DNA of 64,000 nt from Ctena decussata (Eukaryota; Mollusca; Bivalvia; Lucinida; Lucinidae), in assembly GCA_963989385.1 (NCBI GenBank), contig OZ022503.1, forward strand, positions 54,806,858 through 54,870,857, read 5' to 3'. Numbering within the stretch: the first letter of the stretch is position 1; every line of letters starts with the position of its first letter. Below are positions 1 through 11,743 of this stretch, one piece after another. Under the pieces are notes generated by a model. That model worked only from the letters and a program-made list of their open reading frames with translations, made no database searches and was not told where the DNA came from. Position numbers and translations under genes: made by a program.

Positions 1-377
1 AAACGTACAAATACACGGAAACATTCCTACCATACTGAATTTGAACAACCTATAAATACTCAGCATATCTGAGCTGTTTATTTTCTGGAATTTTCCTCAG
101 TGTTTGATGGAGGTCGCCATACTCTGTATTCTGTATTCTGTATGTGAGTTTCTGCCTCTGTAGACACACCCTCTTCAGGTAGGTAATTATTGATAAGTAT
201 TATAGGTATAGATTCCACCACCAGAACAATCAGTATTTAAATACAGTTTTTTTGAGAGGAATTCCGCCACCAATACAATCCGTATTTACATACAGTTAAT
301 TTGAAGTTGTTATATACACAGGTCGGGTATAAAGGTCTCTGATTCAATTGAGAAATGCTACTCATTTCTCATGTGGG
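1..377 (-). other. Probable 3' flank / UTR of the LINE fragment
   Basis: There is no coding frame here. It lies immediately downstream (minus strand) of the LINE stop codon and contains a short TATTCTG-type direct repeat at about 123-141, plus two similar ATTCC(G)CCACCA...CAATC(A)GTATTTA segments (about 211-240 and 260-290). It could be the LINE 3' UTR or unrelated sequence. Confidence 0.25.
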
Positions 378-1079
378 CTACTGTGTCTTCTTTTTGTTCT
401 TTGCCTTATAGGGCTTTGAGGAAAGTTCTAGCTTACTATATCGAGTAGCATGTAAGGCATATGATAGACGTCTACTGTGGTAACTTATCTGGGTAACATA
501 GTCTTTGATAAAGTCAGTGTTATTTCTAGGACACTGTTCCAGAACTACACTGCAGTCAATCACCAGTTGTAAGAAGGAATAACTTTTAACTGCAGGACAA
601 AATTCTAGAAGCATCTGAAGCACAGTCTTTATTTCAGATATAATGGGGTTTCTGGTTTTCTCCAGATACGAACAGTCCAGCAGAAAGTGTTGAATAGTTT
701 CATCCGCGTTCCAACATAACTGGCACACTGGGTTGATCTCATTCTGGTTGAATTTTACTCTGTTGGTCTGGAGTATGTAGGAGCCAGTCAATATTTTACT
801 CTTCACAGGAATCCTGTTAATGTCTCTTTTACTCAAGGGGGATGGTTTTATAGCTGGATGACACTTTCCCACTGTGTAATGTTTTGACAGGAATTTCAGT
901 GAGGAATATAACCTTGCCTGGGATAACACCTTCTCAGTCCAGTATTTATTGATCACTTTGTGGCACTGTATCTTCCACTTGTTTTTTGTCGGGGGGTTGT
1001 CAATCAACGTTTCCGGGGATGGCAAATCGTATTTGATAAGGATTTTCTTCACTGTTATGAACCAACTATGGCATATTGT
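378..1079 (-). pseudogene. LINE (non-LTR retrotransposon) ORF, C-terminal fragment
   Basis: This is the carboxy-terminal part of a non-LTR retrotransposon polyprotein, downstream of the reverse transcriptase domain. From the GTG-started frame at 1052 the 224 residues include a zinc-knuckle of the zf-RVT type: C110, C113, H122 and C127 (CxxC-x8-H-x4-C), preceded by a conserved ILTGSY...NRVKFNQ segment at about residues 87-102 and a W/YW-containing stretch near residues 26-40. The open frame continues without a start codon to an in-frame TAA near 1080, so the real protein came from upstream sequence that is missing or frameshifted. It ends at a TAG at 378. No RT domain is adjacent, so this copy is 5'-truncated and dead. 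The family is clear from the zinc-knuckle context; the LINE clade cannot be fixed from this fragment. Confidence 0.7.
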
Positions 1080-1082
1080 TTA

Positions 1083-1625
1083 ATATACTAGCTGCACGAT
1101 CGTCGTGTCAGTTTTATAGCGTGTTGGTCAGTTACAGTTACACGCTCTCATTATTATCATTAATGCATGACAAACCTAACTAAGTGAAAACAAACACCTA
1201 CCTACTATCTACCTAACCATCCACACACTGTGACATTGTGTGCGGTGCTAAACCCTACCCCACCCCACTGTAACTCGACACTGGTGTCACTGGTTGGATG
1301 TGGAATTGTCTAATATCAGTTCCTGAACGTTGCATTTTTTACACTGAAGGAAGGTAAATATTTCCTCTGGCCTTATTGTCGTAGGTGCAGTTGTTTTTTG
1401 AGGCCCACCGTTTCTTATGTATTGCGTTTCTTATGTATTGCGTATGAAAATAAAGGAGACCACCCTCTCCTTTAGCTGCCTCTTACCTTCCCTGATTTAT
1501 AAAAGGGACGCATCTACTCATTGTCAGCAAACAAAGCCCGAGATAGAATCATCTGCGCTTATGTCATGTCTATTGGCAGTAACTGTTGGTACTAAAGTGT
1601 TGTCCAATTTGCAAAATTTTAGCTT
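1083..1625. other. No recognisable feature
   Basis: This is AT-rich intergenic sequence between the LINE fragment and the first SINE. I see only a 14-base tandem duplication (TTTCTTATGTATTG, about 1410-1441). Short open frames here are not supported by any motif. Confidence 0.3.
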
Positions 1626-1639
1626 GCAAATATACAGGA

Positions 1640-1823
1640 TGGATGAATGACTTGCGGCGATTTAACATCCTTTTCAACAGTATTTCAGTCATATCAGGAC
1701 GATTGGCTTGTGATAATGAAATGCTGTGTGCAATGGAACCCCATTTACGATGGAAAGAACTCCGCATCCAGCGCTCCGCTAGATCAGTAGGCCAGCGCTT
1801 AACCCACTGAGCTATCAGCCTCC
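1640..1823 (-). mobile_element. tRNA-derived SINE, family 1, with 14-bp target-site duplication
   Basis: Read on the minus strand, the element begins with a tRNA-like head containing a box A (TAGCTCAGTGGGTTAAGCGC). It continues into a body with ATTATCA...CTGATATGAC...GTTAAAAGGA-type sequence that is shared with the copies at 45883, 53331, 54586 and 56018. The direct repeat GCAAATATACAGGA flanks it exactly at 1626-1639 and 1824-1837, which proves insertion by target-primed retrotransposition. Box B is degraded compared with the 45883 copy. Confidence 0.85.
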
Positions 1824-1924
1824 GCAAATATACAGGAGCTTGTTGAAATTTTGTCAGTTCCACAAAATTTCAATACACGCATCTGTACGTATTTTCAAAT
1901 TGGTAGCCACGCCCGTGGCTACAG

Positions 1925-2189
1925 TTGGTTGGTTGGTTGATTTGATGCTTAACGTCCACGGTAAACAACTAAGGTCATTTCAGGACGGTCAGTTAACCTA
2001 ACCACACTATTCCTGGGCAGGCTTAGACCTCCTAAGCGGTTAACCAGTACTAAGTGCACATACTTTCGCCAGTAACTGACAACTGCCCTTCTTGAATCAG
2101 CGGAAGGAGAAACGAAAGTATGTGGCCAGACCGGGATTCGAACCCAGGACCTCTGACTTACGAGTCAGGTGCCCTACCGATTGCGCTAC
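1925..2189 (-). mobile_element. tRNA-derived SINE, family 2, with 12-bp target-site duplication
   Basis: On the minus strand it starts with a tRNA-like head (GTAGCGCAATCGG as box A, GGGTTCGAATCCC as box B). The anticodon arm is CTGAC...GTCAG with CGT in the loop. A roughly 190-bp body follows, ending in an (AACC)n tail, seen on the plus strand as TTGGTTGGTTGG. The direct repeat CCGTGGCTACAG flanks it at 1913-1924 and 2190-2201. The same family occurs at 62905-63165 in the opposite orientation, there with a CAT-like anticodon loop, so it could be scored as a tRNA-Met pseudogene by a tRNA finder. Confidence 0.85.
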
Positions 2190-2201
2190 CCGTGGCTACA
2201 G

Positions 2202-2525
2202 ATTGCTCCTGAAGAATAATCTGAACACTAGAACAGAAAAAAATCGCGCTTTACATATTAACTTCCAAACCTTTGAAAGTCCATGTAGTCATCTACTTTA
2301 AATGAAAGTGGTCAAAGTACACAAATCGTACGTCCGAACATGTAAGTCATTTTAACATTGACAATTCCGGAATATTCTAGATACACAGACATGGACCCCA
2401 AAATAGAGGTGTGATCAGGTGCTCGCGAGTAGTAAGCATCACCTGCCTATTTTAATACAGCCGCCATATCTATGTATCAGCGGAAAAAGTCAGTGAAAAT
2501 GAAAGTCCCATATTTGAAAGCTTAA
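2202..2525. other. No recognisable feature
   Basis: This is intergenic sequence between the SINE and the reverse transcriptase fragment. No open frame with a recognisable motif was found. Confidence 0.3.
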
Positions 2526-3074
2526 CTAAGCTTCGGCTGAGTCCATCAAATCGGAAATTAGTTTAGAAACGGCCACATTGTAGGGATCAGCGAGGTCATG
2601 GTGTCTACCATAAAACAAATTAACTGTTGATACTGTAAGCTTTACCTTATTATAACCCTGTGTCAACAGTTTACAGTTGAGTAGCTTCCCTCTTTCAACA
2701 AAGTCTTGATATTTGAAACAGGCTCTAGCACAGTGGACTAGTTGAGAGACCTAAACACTGTATACAAGTGCCGAAGGGATATTCAAAAGGGAAGTGCTGA
2801 AGGGATACTCAAAACTGAAAGGGTAACTATGGGAAAATTGAAGTAGCCCCTCTTGTCATAAAGCCTAGTAACAAGCTTTCCATTGTCAATATCAAGAAAA
2901 CAAGCTAAGCATGAGGCAGATGAACTGCAATCTGTGGTTCCTTTAATTTCAAGTTCACATGGCTAGATGAGGTCAATAAACTCCGAAGTCTTTGGATTAT
3001 TCAGAGACAGAACATCATCTATGTACCTGTAGGTGAAGTTGAATATCTGTGCAAGGTGTTTGTTACCCTCTTAG
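2526..3074 (-). pseudogene. Broken reverse transcriptase fragment with YIDD catalytic motif
   Basis: Conceptual translation of the minus strand gives the catalytic YIDD motif (codons at 3014-3025), preceded by NKHLAQIFNFTYR and followed by VLSLNNP. Further on come an SSASCL...LDI stretch, LYDKRGYFNFP, then CARACFKYQDFVERGKLL, and FYGRHHDLADPYNVAVS (FYGRHHDL codons at 2592-2615). It finishes at a TAG at 2526-2528. This order matches a reverse transcriptase family common in molluscs and other invertebrates, plausibly Penelope-like, though the clade is uncertain. The frame is broken by an early TAG (2963-2965) and by at least one frameshift between about 2700 and 2850, so it is not functional. 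The upstream end stops abruptly at the satellite boundary near 3075, so the domain is cut by the array edge. No start codon or amino-terminal RT motifs are present. Confidence 0.7.
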
Positions 3075-3608
3075 GTCCCGCACACAACGCTCAATCAACC
3101 TGAGTCTACCCGATGCCTGACCTTACATTTATTGCAACTTATTTGTGATAAGGAAATCAAAGAATACTTACTCTTTTGTTCAGCTCCCCACCCCTCCCCC
3201 TCCTCGCAGTATCTGTAAAAAGAAAAAAGAAGAGCGACAAAACAAGTCCAACACTCTTGGGTTATAAAGCAACTGTTATCACATGACATAACCAATCACA
3301 ACGTAACTTAGCTTAACATACTATTAGAGACAGAGCAAATTTTGAGCAAGTTTCACCTTAGTCTACCTTATGCCTGACTTTACATTTATTGCAACTAATT
3401 TGTGAGAAGGAAATCAAGAGACAGAGCAAATCTTGGGCCAGTTTCACCTGAGTCTACCTTATGCCTGACTTTACATTTATTGCAACTCATTTGTAAGAAG
3501 GAAATCAACCAATCACAACACAACCTAAACTAAATTAACATACCTTTTATTTTGCCAAGTGTAGGACAGGGAAAGAAAGATACCAATGGGATGGACGCGT
3601 CCCGCACA

Positions 3609-3740
3609 CAACGCTCAATCAACATTGAATCAACGTCGATTCAACCCCATGAAGTTGAATCAACGGTCATTCAATTTGAATCAACGTCAATTCAACGTCA
3701 TGGGGCGTTGAATCAACGTCGATTCAATGTTGACCTAACG
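3609..3740. repeat. Run of GTTGAATCAACG palindromic repeats (richest ancestral form)
   Basis: At least five alternating copies of GAATCAACGTCGATTCAA-type half-sites occur here, separated by GTCATGGGGC-type spacers. Later array units keep only two such half-sites. The run resembles the stand-alone element at 54374-54470 and may show the original form of this satellite module. Confidence 0.6.
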
Positions 3741-4813
3741 TCGTATGCCTCCCGGGGAGTTGGGCTGATATACCTATTAGAGACAGAGCAAATATTGGGC
3801 CACTTTCACCTGCGTCTACCTTATGCCTGACCTTACATTTATTGCAACTTATTTGTGATAAGGAAATCAAAGAATACTTACTCTTTTGTTCAGCTTCCCA
3901 CCCCTCCCCCTCCTCGCAGTATCTGAAAAAAAGAAAAAAGAGCGACAAAACAAGTCTTACACTCTTGGGTTATAAAGCAACTATTATCACATGACATAAC
4001 CAATCACAACACAACGTAACTTAGCTTAACATACTATTAGAGACAGAGCAAATATTGAGCAAGTTTCACCTGAGTCTACCTTATGCCTGACTTTACATTT
4101 ATTGCAACTCATTTGTGAGGAGGAAATCAAGAGACAGAGCAAATCTTGGGCCAGTTTCACCTGAGTCTACCTTATGCCTGACTTTACATTTATTGCAACT
4201 CATTTGTAAGAAGGAAATCAACCAATCACAAAACAACCTAAACTAACTTACGATAACTTTTATTGTGTCATGTGTAGGACAGGGGAAGAAAGAAACCAAA
4301 GGGGTGAACGCGTCCCGCACACAACGATCAATCAACATTTAATCAACGTAGATTCAATGTTGACATAACGTAGTATTCCTCCCGGGGAGTTAGGGTGATA
4401 TTCCTATTAGAAACAGAGCAAATATTGGGCCACTTTCACCTGAGTCTACCTTATGCCTGACCTTACATATATTGCAACACATTTGTGATAAGGAAATCAA
4501 AGAATACTTACTCTATTGTTTAGCTCCCCCCCCCCCCTCCTCGCAGTATCTTAAAAAAGAAAAAAGAAGAGCGACAAAAGAAGTCTAACACTCTTGGGTT
4601 ATAAAGAAACTATTATCACATGACCTAACCAATCACAAGACAACCAACTTAGCTTAACATACTATTAGAGACAGAGCAAATATTGAGCCAGTTTCACCTG
4701 AGTCTACCTTATGCCTGACTTTACATTTATTGCAACTCATTTGTAAGAAGGAAATCAATCAATCACAACACAACCTTAAGTAAATTAACATAACTTTTAT
4801 TTTGTCACGTGTA

Positions 4814-4978
4814 GGACAGGGGAAGAAAGAATCCAAATGGATTGGACGGGTCCCGCACACAACCCTCAATCAACATTGAATCAACGTCGGATCAAAGCGG
4901 ACAGGGGAAGAAAGAATCCAAATGGATTGGACGGGTCCCGCACACAACCCTCAATCAACATTGAATCAACGTCGGATC
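4814..4978. repeat. 85-bp internal tandem duplication in the satellite
   Basis: The segment from GGACAGGGGAAGAAAG through CAACGTCGGATC occurs twice head-to-tail (4814-4898 and 4899-4978), nearly identical. It includes the shared rare variants GAATCCAAATGGATTGG and CACACAACCCTC. This is a local unequal-exchange or slippage event. Confidence 0.8.
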
Positions 4979-6070
4979 GGCATTGAATAAACGTAGATTC
5001 AATGTTGGCCTAACGTCGTATGCCTCCCGGGGAGTTGGGCTGATATACCTATTAGAGACAGATCAAAAGAAGTCCAATACTCTTGGGTTATAAAGCAACT
5101 ATTATCAATTTGAATCAACGTCGATTCAACGTAATGGGGCGTTGAATCAACGTCGATTCAATGTTGACCTAACGTCGTATGCCTCCCGGGGAGTTGGGCT
5201 GATATACGTATTAGAGACAGAGCAAATATTGGGCCACTTTCACCTGCGTCTACCTGATTTTTGACCTTACATTTGCGGCAACTCATTTTTTTTTGTTTTT
5301 GTATGTCGGCTCCTCCTCCCCTACACCGACACCATATTTTTACATATCGTGTTATTCTATATACGTTATTTATAAATATTTACATTATTGAAAAGCTGCG
5401 TATAAATGTTTTTATTATTTTTTTTTATTTACCCATAACATAAATTTGAGGTCAAATGAAATAATGATTAGATAGAATGTAAGTATTAGCAGTGAGCCTA
5501 ACCTCTCCGGTGCCTATCGATGTACAAACCACACTGGACCGCCTGCAAAGCTCACGTGAACCCCTTCGGGGTTCACTTACTTTGCACACGGCCCAACGTA
5601 GTCCATACCTCGACAAACGCCAGAAAAATGAAATTCACCCCCACAATACTCACATTTACCACTGACCCTCTATTGATAGGCCTTTTAGAGCAACAAGCCT
5701 CTCACTAACGAACGATAACCGAATACGGTATCAGTCGCAACGCGACCGGTCCACACAACGCTCGACCGGCGCTACGCCACGGCGGTGGCCGTCAAATGCA
5801 AGGCGGAACACGTAGTTACTATCCTTTGACGTATATTTGACACATCTCACAATACATAACCACGAAAAAACGGTACAAAAAGGGTCTGAAAAGTGGTGTA
5901 GTTGCAAGAATAAAAAATTTGATGTTTTCAGCGTATATCGCGTGAAGGGGCCAGTGGTCGTAGCCAAAAAATCCCAAGAGAAGCGCTTCGCACTTCATGC
6001 AATTCTAGCTCCTCCAACCGGCCCCATCACACGAAGAACGCCGAAAAAAACAACAACTTTCAATTCCTAA

Positions 6071-6107
6071 ATATACTGTATGTATGTATGTATGTATGTA
6101 TGTATGT
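6071..6107. repeat. (TATG)n microsatellite
   Basis: About eight to nine consecutive tetranucleotide units are visible. Confidence 0.95.
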
Positions 6108-6375
6108 ACTTAAGGGAAGTATCAGAAAGAAGAAAAGAAAAGGCTTAACTTTTTTGTCTAGAGTACCGAAATTAATTTAAAGTTATGTGGTTAATATTTC
6201 ATTTGAACACGATATGTTTGAGCCGAGGCTGTTGTGGCGATATGGATCTGACCGCCCGCCCTCCGCGGAAGACCACCCTGGCTGCCATAGAAACCTGGCA
6301 GACTATCCCATAGGGAACAGCGCAGTCACATCCCTCTATCACCTGTCCAACGGCCTCGGCTCCCTCACCTTTATA

Positions 6376-6422
6376 TTTTTTTTTATTTATTTATTTAATA
6401 TTTATTTATTTATTTATTTGGC
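6376..6422. repeat. (TTTA)n tract
   Basis: An imperfect TTTA/TATTTA tract. On the minus strand it offers several AATAAA hexamers about 350 nt past the possible stop codon at 6771, which could serve as polyadenylation signals if that exon is real. Confidence 0.8.
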
Positions 6423-6770
6423 CACAATTATCCATTACATCTATTATTGGATTTAATACTCGTATCAATATTAGAACTTATCAACACCATCACTGACACT
6501 CAAAACCATACATAACCCAGAACTGGCGCCGATTCAACATAGAATCGCCGAATCCACGTCAGCCAAGGGTCGTTCGTATCGCCTATATATAGGTCATCAT
6601 TTTTTTAAAGCTTAAACCTGTTGACTACGTCATCAAAACTTCCAGTGTCTAGGTCGACATTCCAAACACGTCAACACATTTGTGCAAGTGGTGATTCACG
6701 GACTAAAACTTTGAGATAACGGTTATTTAACTGTCATTAAAAGTGGACTTTAAATATCAAAATTATCGGA

Positions 6771-6860
6771 TTAAGCACAGGTTGCGCGTAGCGGTGCATG
6801 TTCATTATCTGGTTCTTTCTTGACTTGATGCCCGTAAGCCTGCGTCAGCCTCCTGATAAT
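6771..6860 (-). CDS. Possible terminal coding exon of a minus-strand gene (unidentified)
   Basis: On the minus strand a good acceptor (pyrimidine-rich TTTTTTCTATTTGTTTCAG) ends at 6861 and is followed by a 90-nt open stretch. It encodes 29 residues beginning IIRRLTQAYGHQ, ending PLRATCA, and then TAA at 6771-6773. The exon frame is phase 0. Upstream, 119 nt away, lies the 46-nt splice-flanked block at 6980-7025 whose donor is GTAAGT, giving a short well-formed intron. I do not recognise the peptide and 29 codons is weak coding evidence. It could equally be a chance frame. AATAAA hexamers follow about 350 nt downstream. Confidence 0.22.
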   Translation of the reverse strand: MIRRLTQAYGHQVKKEPDNEHAPLRATCA

Positions 6861-6892
6861 CTGAAACAAATAGAAAAAAGTATTATTTTGTT

Positions 6893-9800
6893 TTAATGTT
6901 GAGTCAAAGCAGTCTACCTTATGCCTGTCCTTACATTTATGGCAACGCATTTGTGATAAGGAAATCAAAGAATACTTACTCTTTTGTTCAGCTCCCCCCC
7001 CCCCCCATCCCCCTCCTCGCAGAATCTGAAAAAAGAAAAAAAAAGAAGAGCGACAAAAGAAGTCCAACACTTTTAGGTTATAAAGCAACTATTATCACAT
7101 GACATAACCAATCATAACACGACCTAACTTAGCTTAACATACTATTAGAGCAAATATTGAGCCAGTTTCACCTGAGTCTACCTTATGTCTGACTTTACAT
7201 TTATTGCAACTCATTGTTGAGAAGGAAATCAAGAGATAGAGCAAACATTGGGCCAGTTTCACCTGAGTCTACCTTATGCCTGCCTTTACATTTATTGCAA
7301 CTCATTTGTAAGAAGGAAATCAACCAACCACAACACAACCTAAACTAACTTAACATAACTTTTATTTTCTCACGTGTAGGACAGGGGAAGAAAGAAACAA
7401 AAGGGATGAACGCGTCCCGCACACAACGATCAATCAAAATTGAATCAACCTCGGTTCAAAGTCATGGGGCATGTAATCAACGTAGATTCAATGTTGACCT
7501 AACGTCGTATGACTCCCGGGGAGTTGGGCTGATATACCTTTAAGAGACAGAGCAAAAGAAGTCCAACACTCTTGGGTTATAAAGCAACTGTTATCACATG
7601 ACATAACCAATCACGACACAACCTAATTAACATACTATTAGAGACAGAGCAAATATTGGGACAGATTCACCTGTGTCTACCTTATGCCTGACTTTACATT
7701 TATTGCAACTCATTTGTGAGAAGAAAATCAACCAATCACAAAACTAACTTAACATAACTTTTATTTTGTCACGTGTAGGACAGGGGAAGAAAGAAACCAA
7801 AGGGACGGACGCGTCCCGCACACAACGCTCAATCAACATTGAAACAACGTCGGATCAAAATCATGGGGCATTGAATAATCGTAGATTCAATCTTGACCTA
7901 ACGTCGTATGCCTCCCGGGGAGTTGGGCTGATATACCTATTAGAGACAGAGCAAAAGAAGTCCAACACTCTTGGGTTATAAAGCAACTATTATCACATGA
8001 CATAACCAATCACAACACAACCTAATTTAGCTTAACATACTATTAGAGACAGAGCAAATATTGGGCCAGGTTCACCTGTGTCGACCTTGTGCCTGACTTT
8101 AAATTTGTTGCATCTCATTTGTAAGAAGGAAATGGGGCATTGAATAAACGTAGATTCAATGTTGACCTAACGCCATATGCTTCCAGGGGATGGGCAGATA
8201 TAACTATTAGAGACAGAGCAAAAGAAGTCCAACGCTCTTGGGTATACAGCAACTATTATCACATGACATAACTAATCACAACAAAACCTAATTTAGCTTA
8301 ACATACTATTAGAGACAGAGCAAATATTGGGCCAGATTCACCTGTGTCTACCTTATGCCTGACTTTACATTTATTGCAACTCATTTGTAAGAAGGAAATC
8401 AACCAATCACAACACAACCTTGACTAACTTAACATAACCTTTATTTTGCCACGTGTATGACAGGGGAAGAAAGAAACCAAAGGGGTGGCCGCGTCCCGCC
8501 AAACGCTCAATCAACATTGAATCTACGTCGGTTCAAAGCCATGGGTCATTGAATCAACGTACATTCAATTTTGACCTTACGCAATATGCTTCCCGGGAAG
8601 TTTGGCTGATATACCTATTAGAGACAGAGCAAAAGAAGTCAAAAACTCTTGGGTTAAAAAGCAACTATTATCACATGACATAACCAATCACAACACAACC
8701 TAATTTAGCTTAACATACTATTAGAGACAGAGCAAATATTCGGCCCGTTTCACCTGAGTCTACCTTATGCCTGACTTTAAATTTGTTGCATCTTATTTGT
8801 AAGAAGGAAATCAACCAATCACAACACAACCTAAACTAACTTAACTTTTATTTTGTCACGTGTAGGACAGGGGAAGAAAGAAACCAAAGGGGTGGTCGCG
8901 TCCCGCATACAACGCCCAATCAACATTGAATCAACCTCGGTTCAAAGTCATGGGGCATTGAATCAACGTAGATGCAATGTTGAACTAAAGCCGTATGCCT
9001 CCTGGGGAGTTGGGCTGATATACCTATTAGAGACAGAGCAAATATTGGGCCACTTTCACCTAAATCTACTTTATGCCTGAACTTACATTTATTGCAACTC
9101 ATTTGTGATAAGGAAATCAAAGAATACTTACTCTTTTTTTCGGCTCCCCCCTCCCCCTCCTCGCAGTATCTGAAAAAAGAAAAAAGAAGAGCGACAAAAG
9201 AAGTCCAAAACTCTTGGGTTATGAAGCAACTATTATCACATGACATAACCAATCACAACACAAAACCTAATTTAGCTTAACATACTATTAGAGACAGAGC
9301 AAATATTGGGCCAGTTTCACCTGAGTCACTTGAAACGTAGATTCAATTTTGACCTAACGTCGTATGCTTCCCGGGGAGTTCGGCTGATATACCTATTAGA
9401 GACAGAGCAAAAGAAGTCAAACACTCTTGGGTTATACAGCAACTATTATCACATGACATAACCAATCACAACACAATCTAATTTAGCTTAACATACTATT
9501 CGAGACAGAGCAAATATTAGGCCAGATTCACCTGTGTCTACCTTATGCCTAACTTTAAATTTGTTGCATCTCATTTGTAAGAAGGAAATCAACCAATCAC
9601 AACACAACCTAAACTAACTTAACTTTTATTTTGTCACGTGTAGGACAGGGGAAGAAAGAAACCAAAGGGGTGGAAGCGTCCCGCATACAACGCTCAATCA
9701 ACATTGAATCAACGTCGGTTAAAAGTCATGGGGCATTGAATCAACGTAGATGCAATGTTGAACTAAAGCCGTATGCCTCCTGGGGAGTTGGGCTGATATA

Positions 9801-11743
9801 CCTATTAGAGACAGAGCAAATATTGGGCCACTTTCACCTAAATCTACTTTATGCCTGAACTTACATTTATTGCAACTCATTTGTGATAAGGAAATCAAAG
9901 AATACTTACTCTTTTGTTCGGCTCCCCCCTCCCCCTCCTCGCAGTATCTGAAAAAAGAAAAAAGAAGAGCGACAAAAGAAGTCCAACACTCTTGGGGTAT
10001 GAAGCAATTATTATCACATGACATAACCAATCACAACACAACCTAATTTAGCTTAACATACTATTAGAGACAGAGGGGTTGGACGGGTCCCGCACGCAAT
10101 GCTCAATCAACATTGAATCAACGTCGGATCAAAGTCATGGGGCATTGGATAAACGTAGATTCAATGTTGACCTAACGTCGTATGCCTCCCGAGGAGTTTG
10201 GCTGATATACCTATTAGAGACAGAGCAAATATTGGGCCACTTTCACCTGAATCTACTTTATGATGACCTAAGGTCGTACGCCTCCCGGGCAGTTGGGCTG
10301 ATATACCTATTAGAGACAGAGCAAACTAACTTAACATAACTTTTATTTTGTCACGTGTAGGACAGGGGAAGAAAGAAACCAAAATGGGTGGACGCGTCCT
10401 GCCCACAACGCTCAATCTACTTTGAATCAACGTCGGTTCAAAGTCATCTGGCATTGAATAAACGTAGATTCAATGTTGACCTAACGTCGTATGCATCCCG
10501 AGGAGTTGGGCTGATATACCTATTAGAGACAGAGCAAATATTGGGCCACTTTTAGCTGAGTCTACCTTATGCCTGGCCTTACATTTATTGCAACTCATTT
10601 GTGATAAGGAAATCAAAGAATACTTACTTTTTTGTTCGGCTCCACCCACCCTCCCCCTCCTCGCAAAATCTGAAAAAAAGAAGAGCGACAAAAGAAGTCC
10701 AACACCCTCGGGTCATAAAGCAACTATTATAACATGATATTACCAATCACAGCACAACCTAATTTAAATTAACATACTATTAGGAACAGGGCAAATATTG
10801 GGCCAGTTTCACCTGAGTCTACCTTATGCCTGACTTTACATTTATTGCAACTCAATTGTAAGAAGGAAATCAACCAATCACAACACAACATAAACTAACT
10901 TAACATAACTTTTATTTTGTCACGTGTAGGAAATGGGAAGAGAGAAACTAAAGGGGTGGACGCGTCCCGCACACAACGCTCAATCAACATTGAATCGACG
11001 TCGGTTCAAAGTCATGGGGCATTGAATAAACGTAGATTCAATTTTGACCTAACGCAATATGCTTCCCGGGGAGTTGGGCTGATATACCTATTAGAGACAG
11101 AGCAAAAGAAGTCCAACACTCTTGGGTTATAAAGCAATTATTATCTCATGATAGAACCAATCACAACACAACCTAATTTAGCTTAACATACTATTAGAGA
11201 CAGAGCAAATATTGGGTCAGATTCACCTGTGTCTACCTTATGCCAGACTTTACTTTTATTGCAACTCATTTGTATGAAGGAAATCAGCCAATCACAACAC
11301 AACCTTAACTAACTTAACATAACTTTTATTTTGTCACGTGTAGGACAGGGGAAGAAAGAAACCAAAGGGGTGGACGCGTCCCGCACACAACGCTCAATCA
11401 ACACTGAAACAACGTCGGATCAAAGTCATGGGGCATTGAATAAACGTAGATTCAATTTGACCTAACATCGTATGCATCCCAGGGAGGTGGGCTGATAAAC
11501 CTATTAGAGACAGAGCAAAACAAGTCCGAAAATCTTGGGTTATAAAGCAACTGTTATCACATGACATAACCAATCATAACACAACCTAATTTAGCCTAAC
11601 ATACTATAAGAGACAGAGCAAATATTGGGCCAGATTCACCTGTGTCTACCTTATGCCTGACTTTACATTTATTGCAACTCATTTGTAAGAAGGAAATCAA
11701 CCAATCACAACACAACCTAAACTAACTTAACATAACTTTTATT
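6893..11743. repeat. Left flank of the main satellite array, diverged monomers
   Basis: This is continuous satellite with the same modules as the core, but with irregular monomer lengths (anchors such as GTCACGTGTAGGA near 7374, 7771, 8451, 8858, 9637, 10356, 10921 and 11337). There are many private substitutions, and partial copies are fused, as at 10077 where GACAGAG joins GGGTTGGACGGG. C-like segments with the splice-flanked block occur at about 6980, 9132, 9910 and 10628. No regular higher-order period is visible here. Confidence 0.85.

Larger units (their letters stand above)
3075..5284. repeat. Left, diverged block of the complex satellite
   Basis: These are irregular, diverged units of the same satellite as 6893-42120. 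Shared modules are the ATTAGAGACAGAGCAAA motif, the CTACCTTATGCCTGACTTTA segment, CCAATCACAACACAACCTA, a GTAGGACAGGGGAAGAAAG block and a GAATCAACGTCGATTCAA palindrome. The block joins the RT pseudogene at about 3075 through a recombinant junction (TCAATCAACC fused to TGAGTCTACC). It ends near 5284 inside the same CTACCT...GCAACTCA module. Unit order is scrambled and unit lengths vary, as expected for the old edge of a satellite. Confidence 0.85.
5285..6892. other. Non-satellite island between the two satellite blocks
   Basis: About 1.6 kb of unrelated sequence interrupts the satellite. It contains a perfect hairpin (GTGAACCCC-TTC-GGGGTTCAC, about 5557-5577), a (TATG)n microsatellite, a (TTTA)n tract and, at its right end, a possible minus-strand terminal exon (6771-6860). 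It is not bounded by clear inverted or direct repeats, so I cannot say whether it was inserted or is the original locus into which satellite spread from both sides. Confidence 0.5.
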
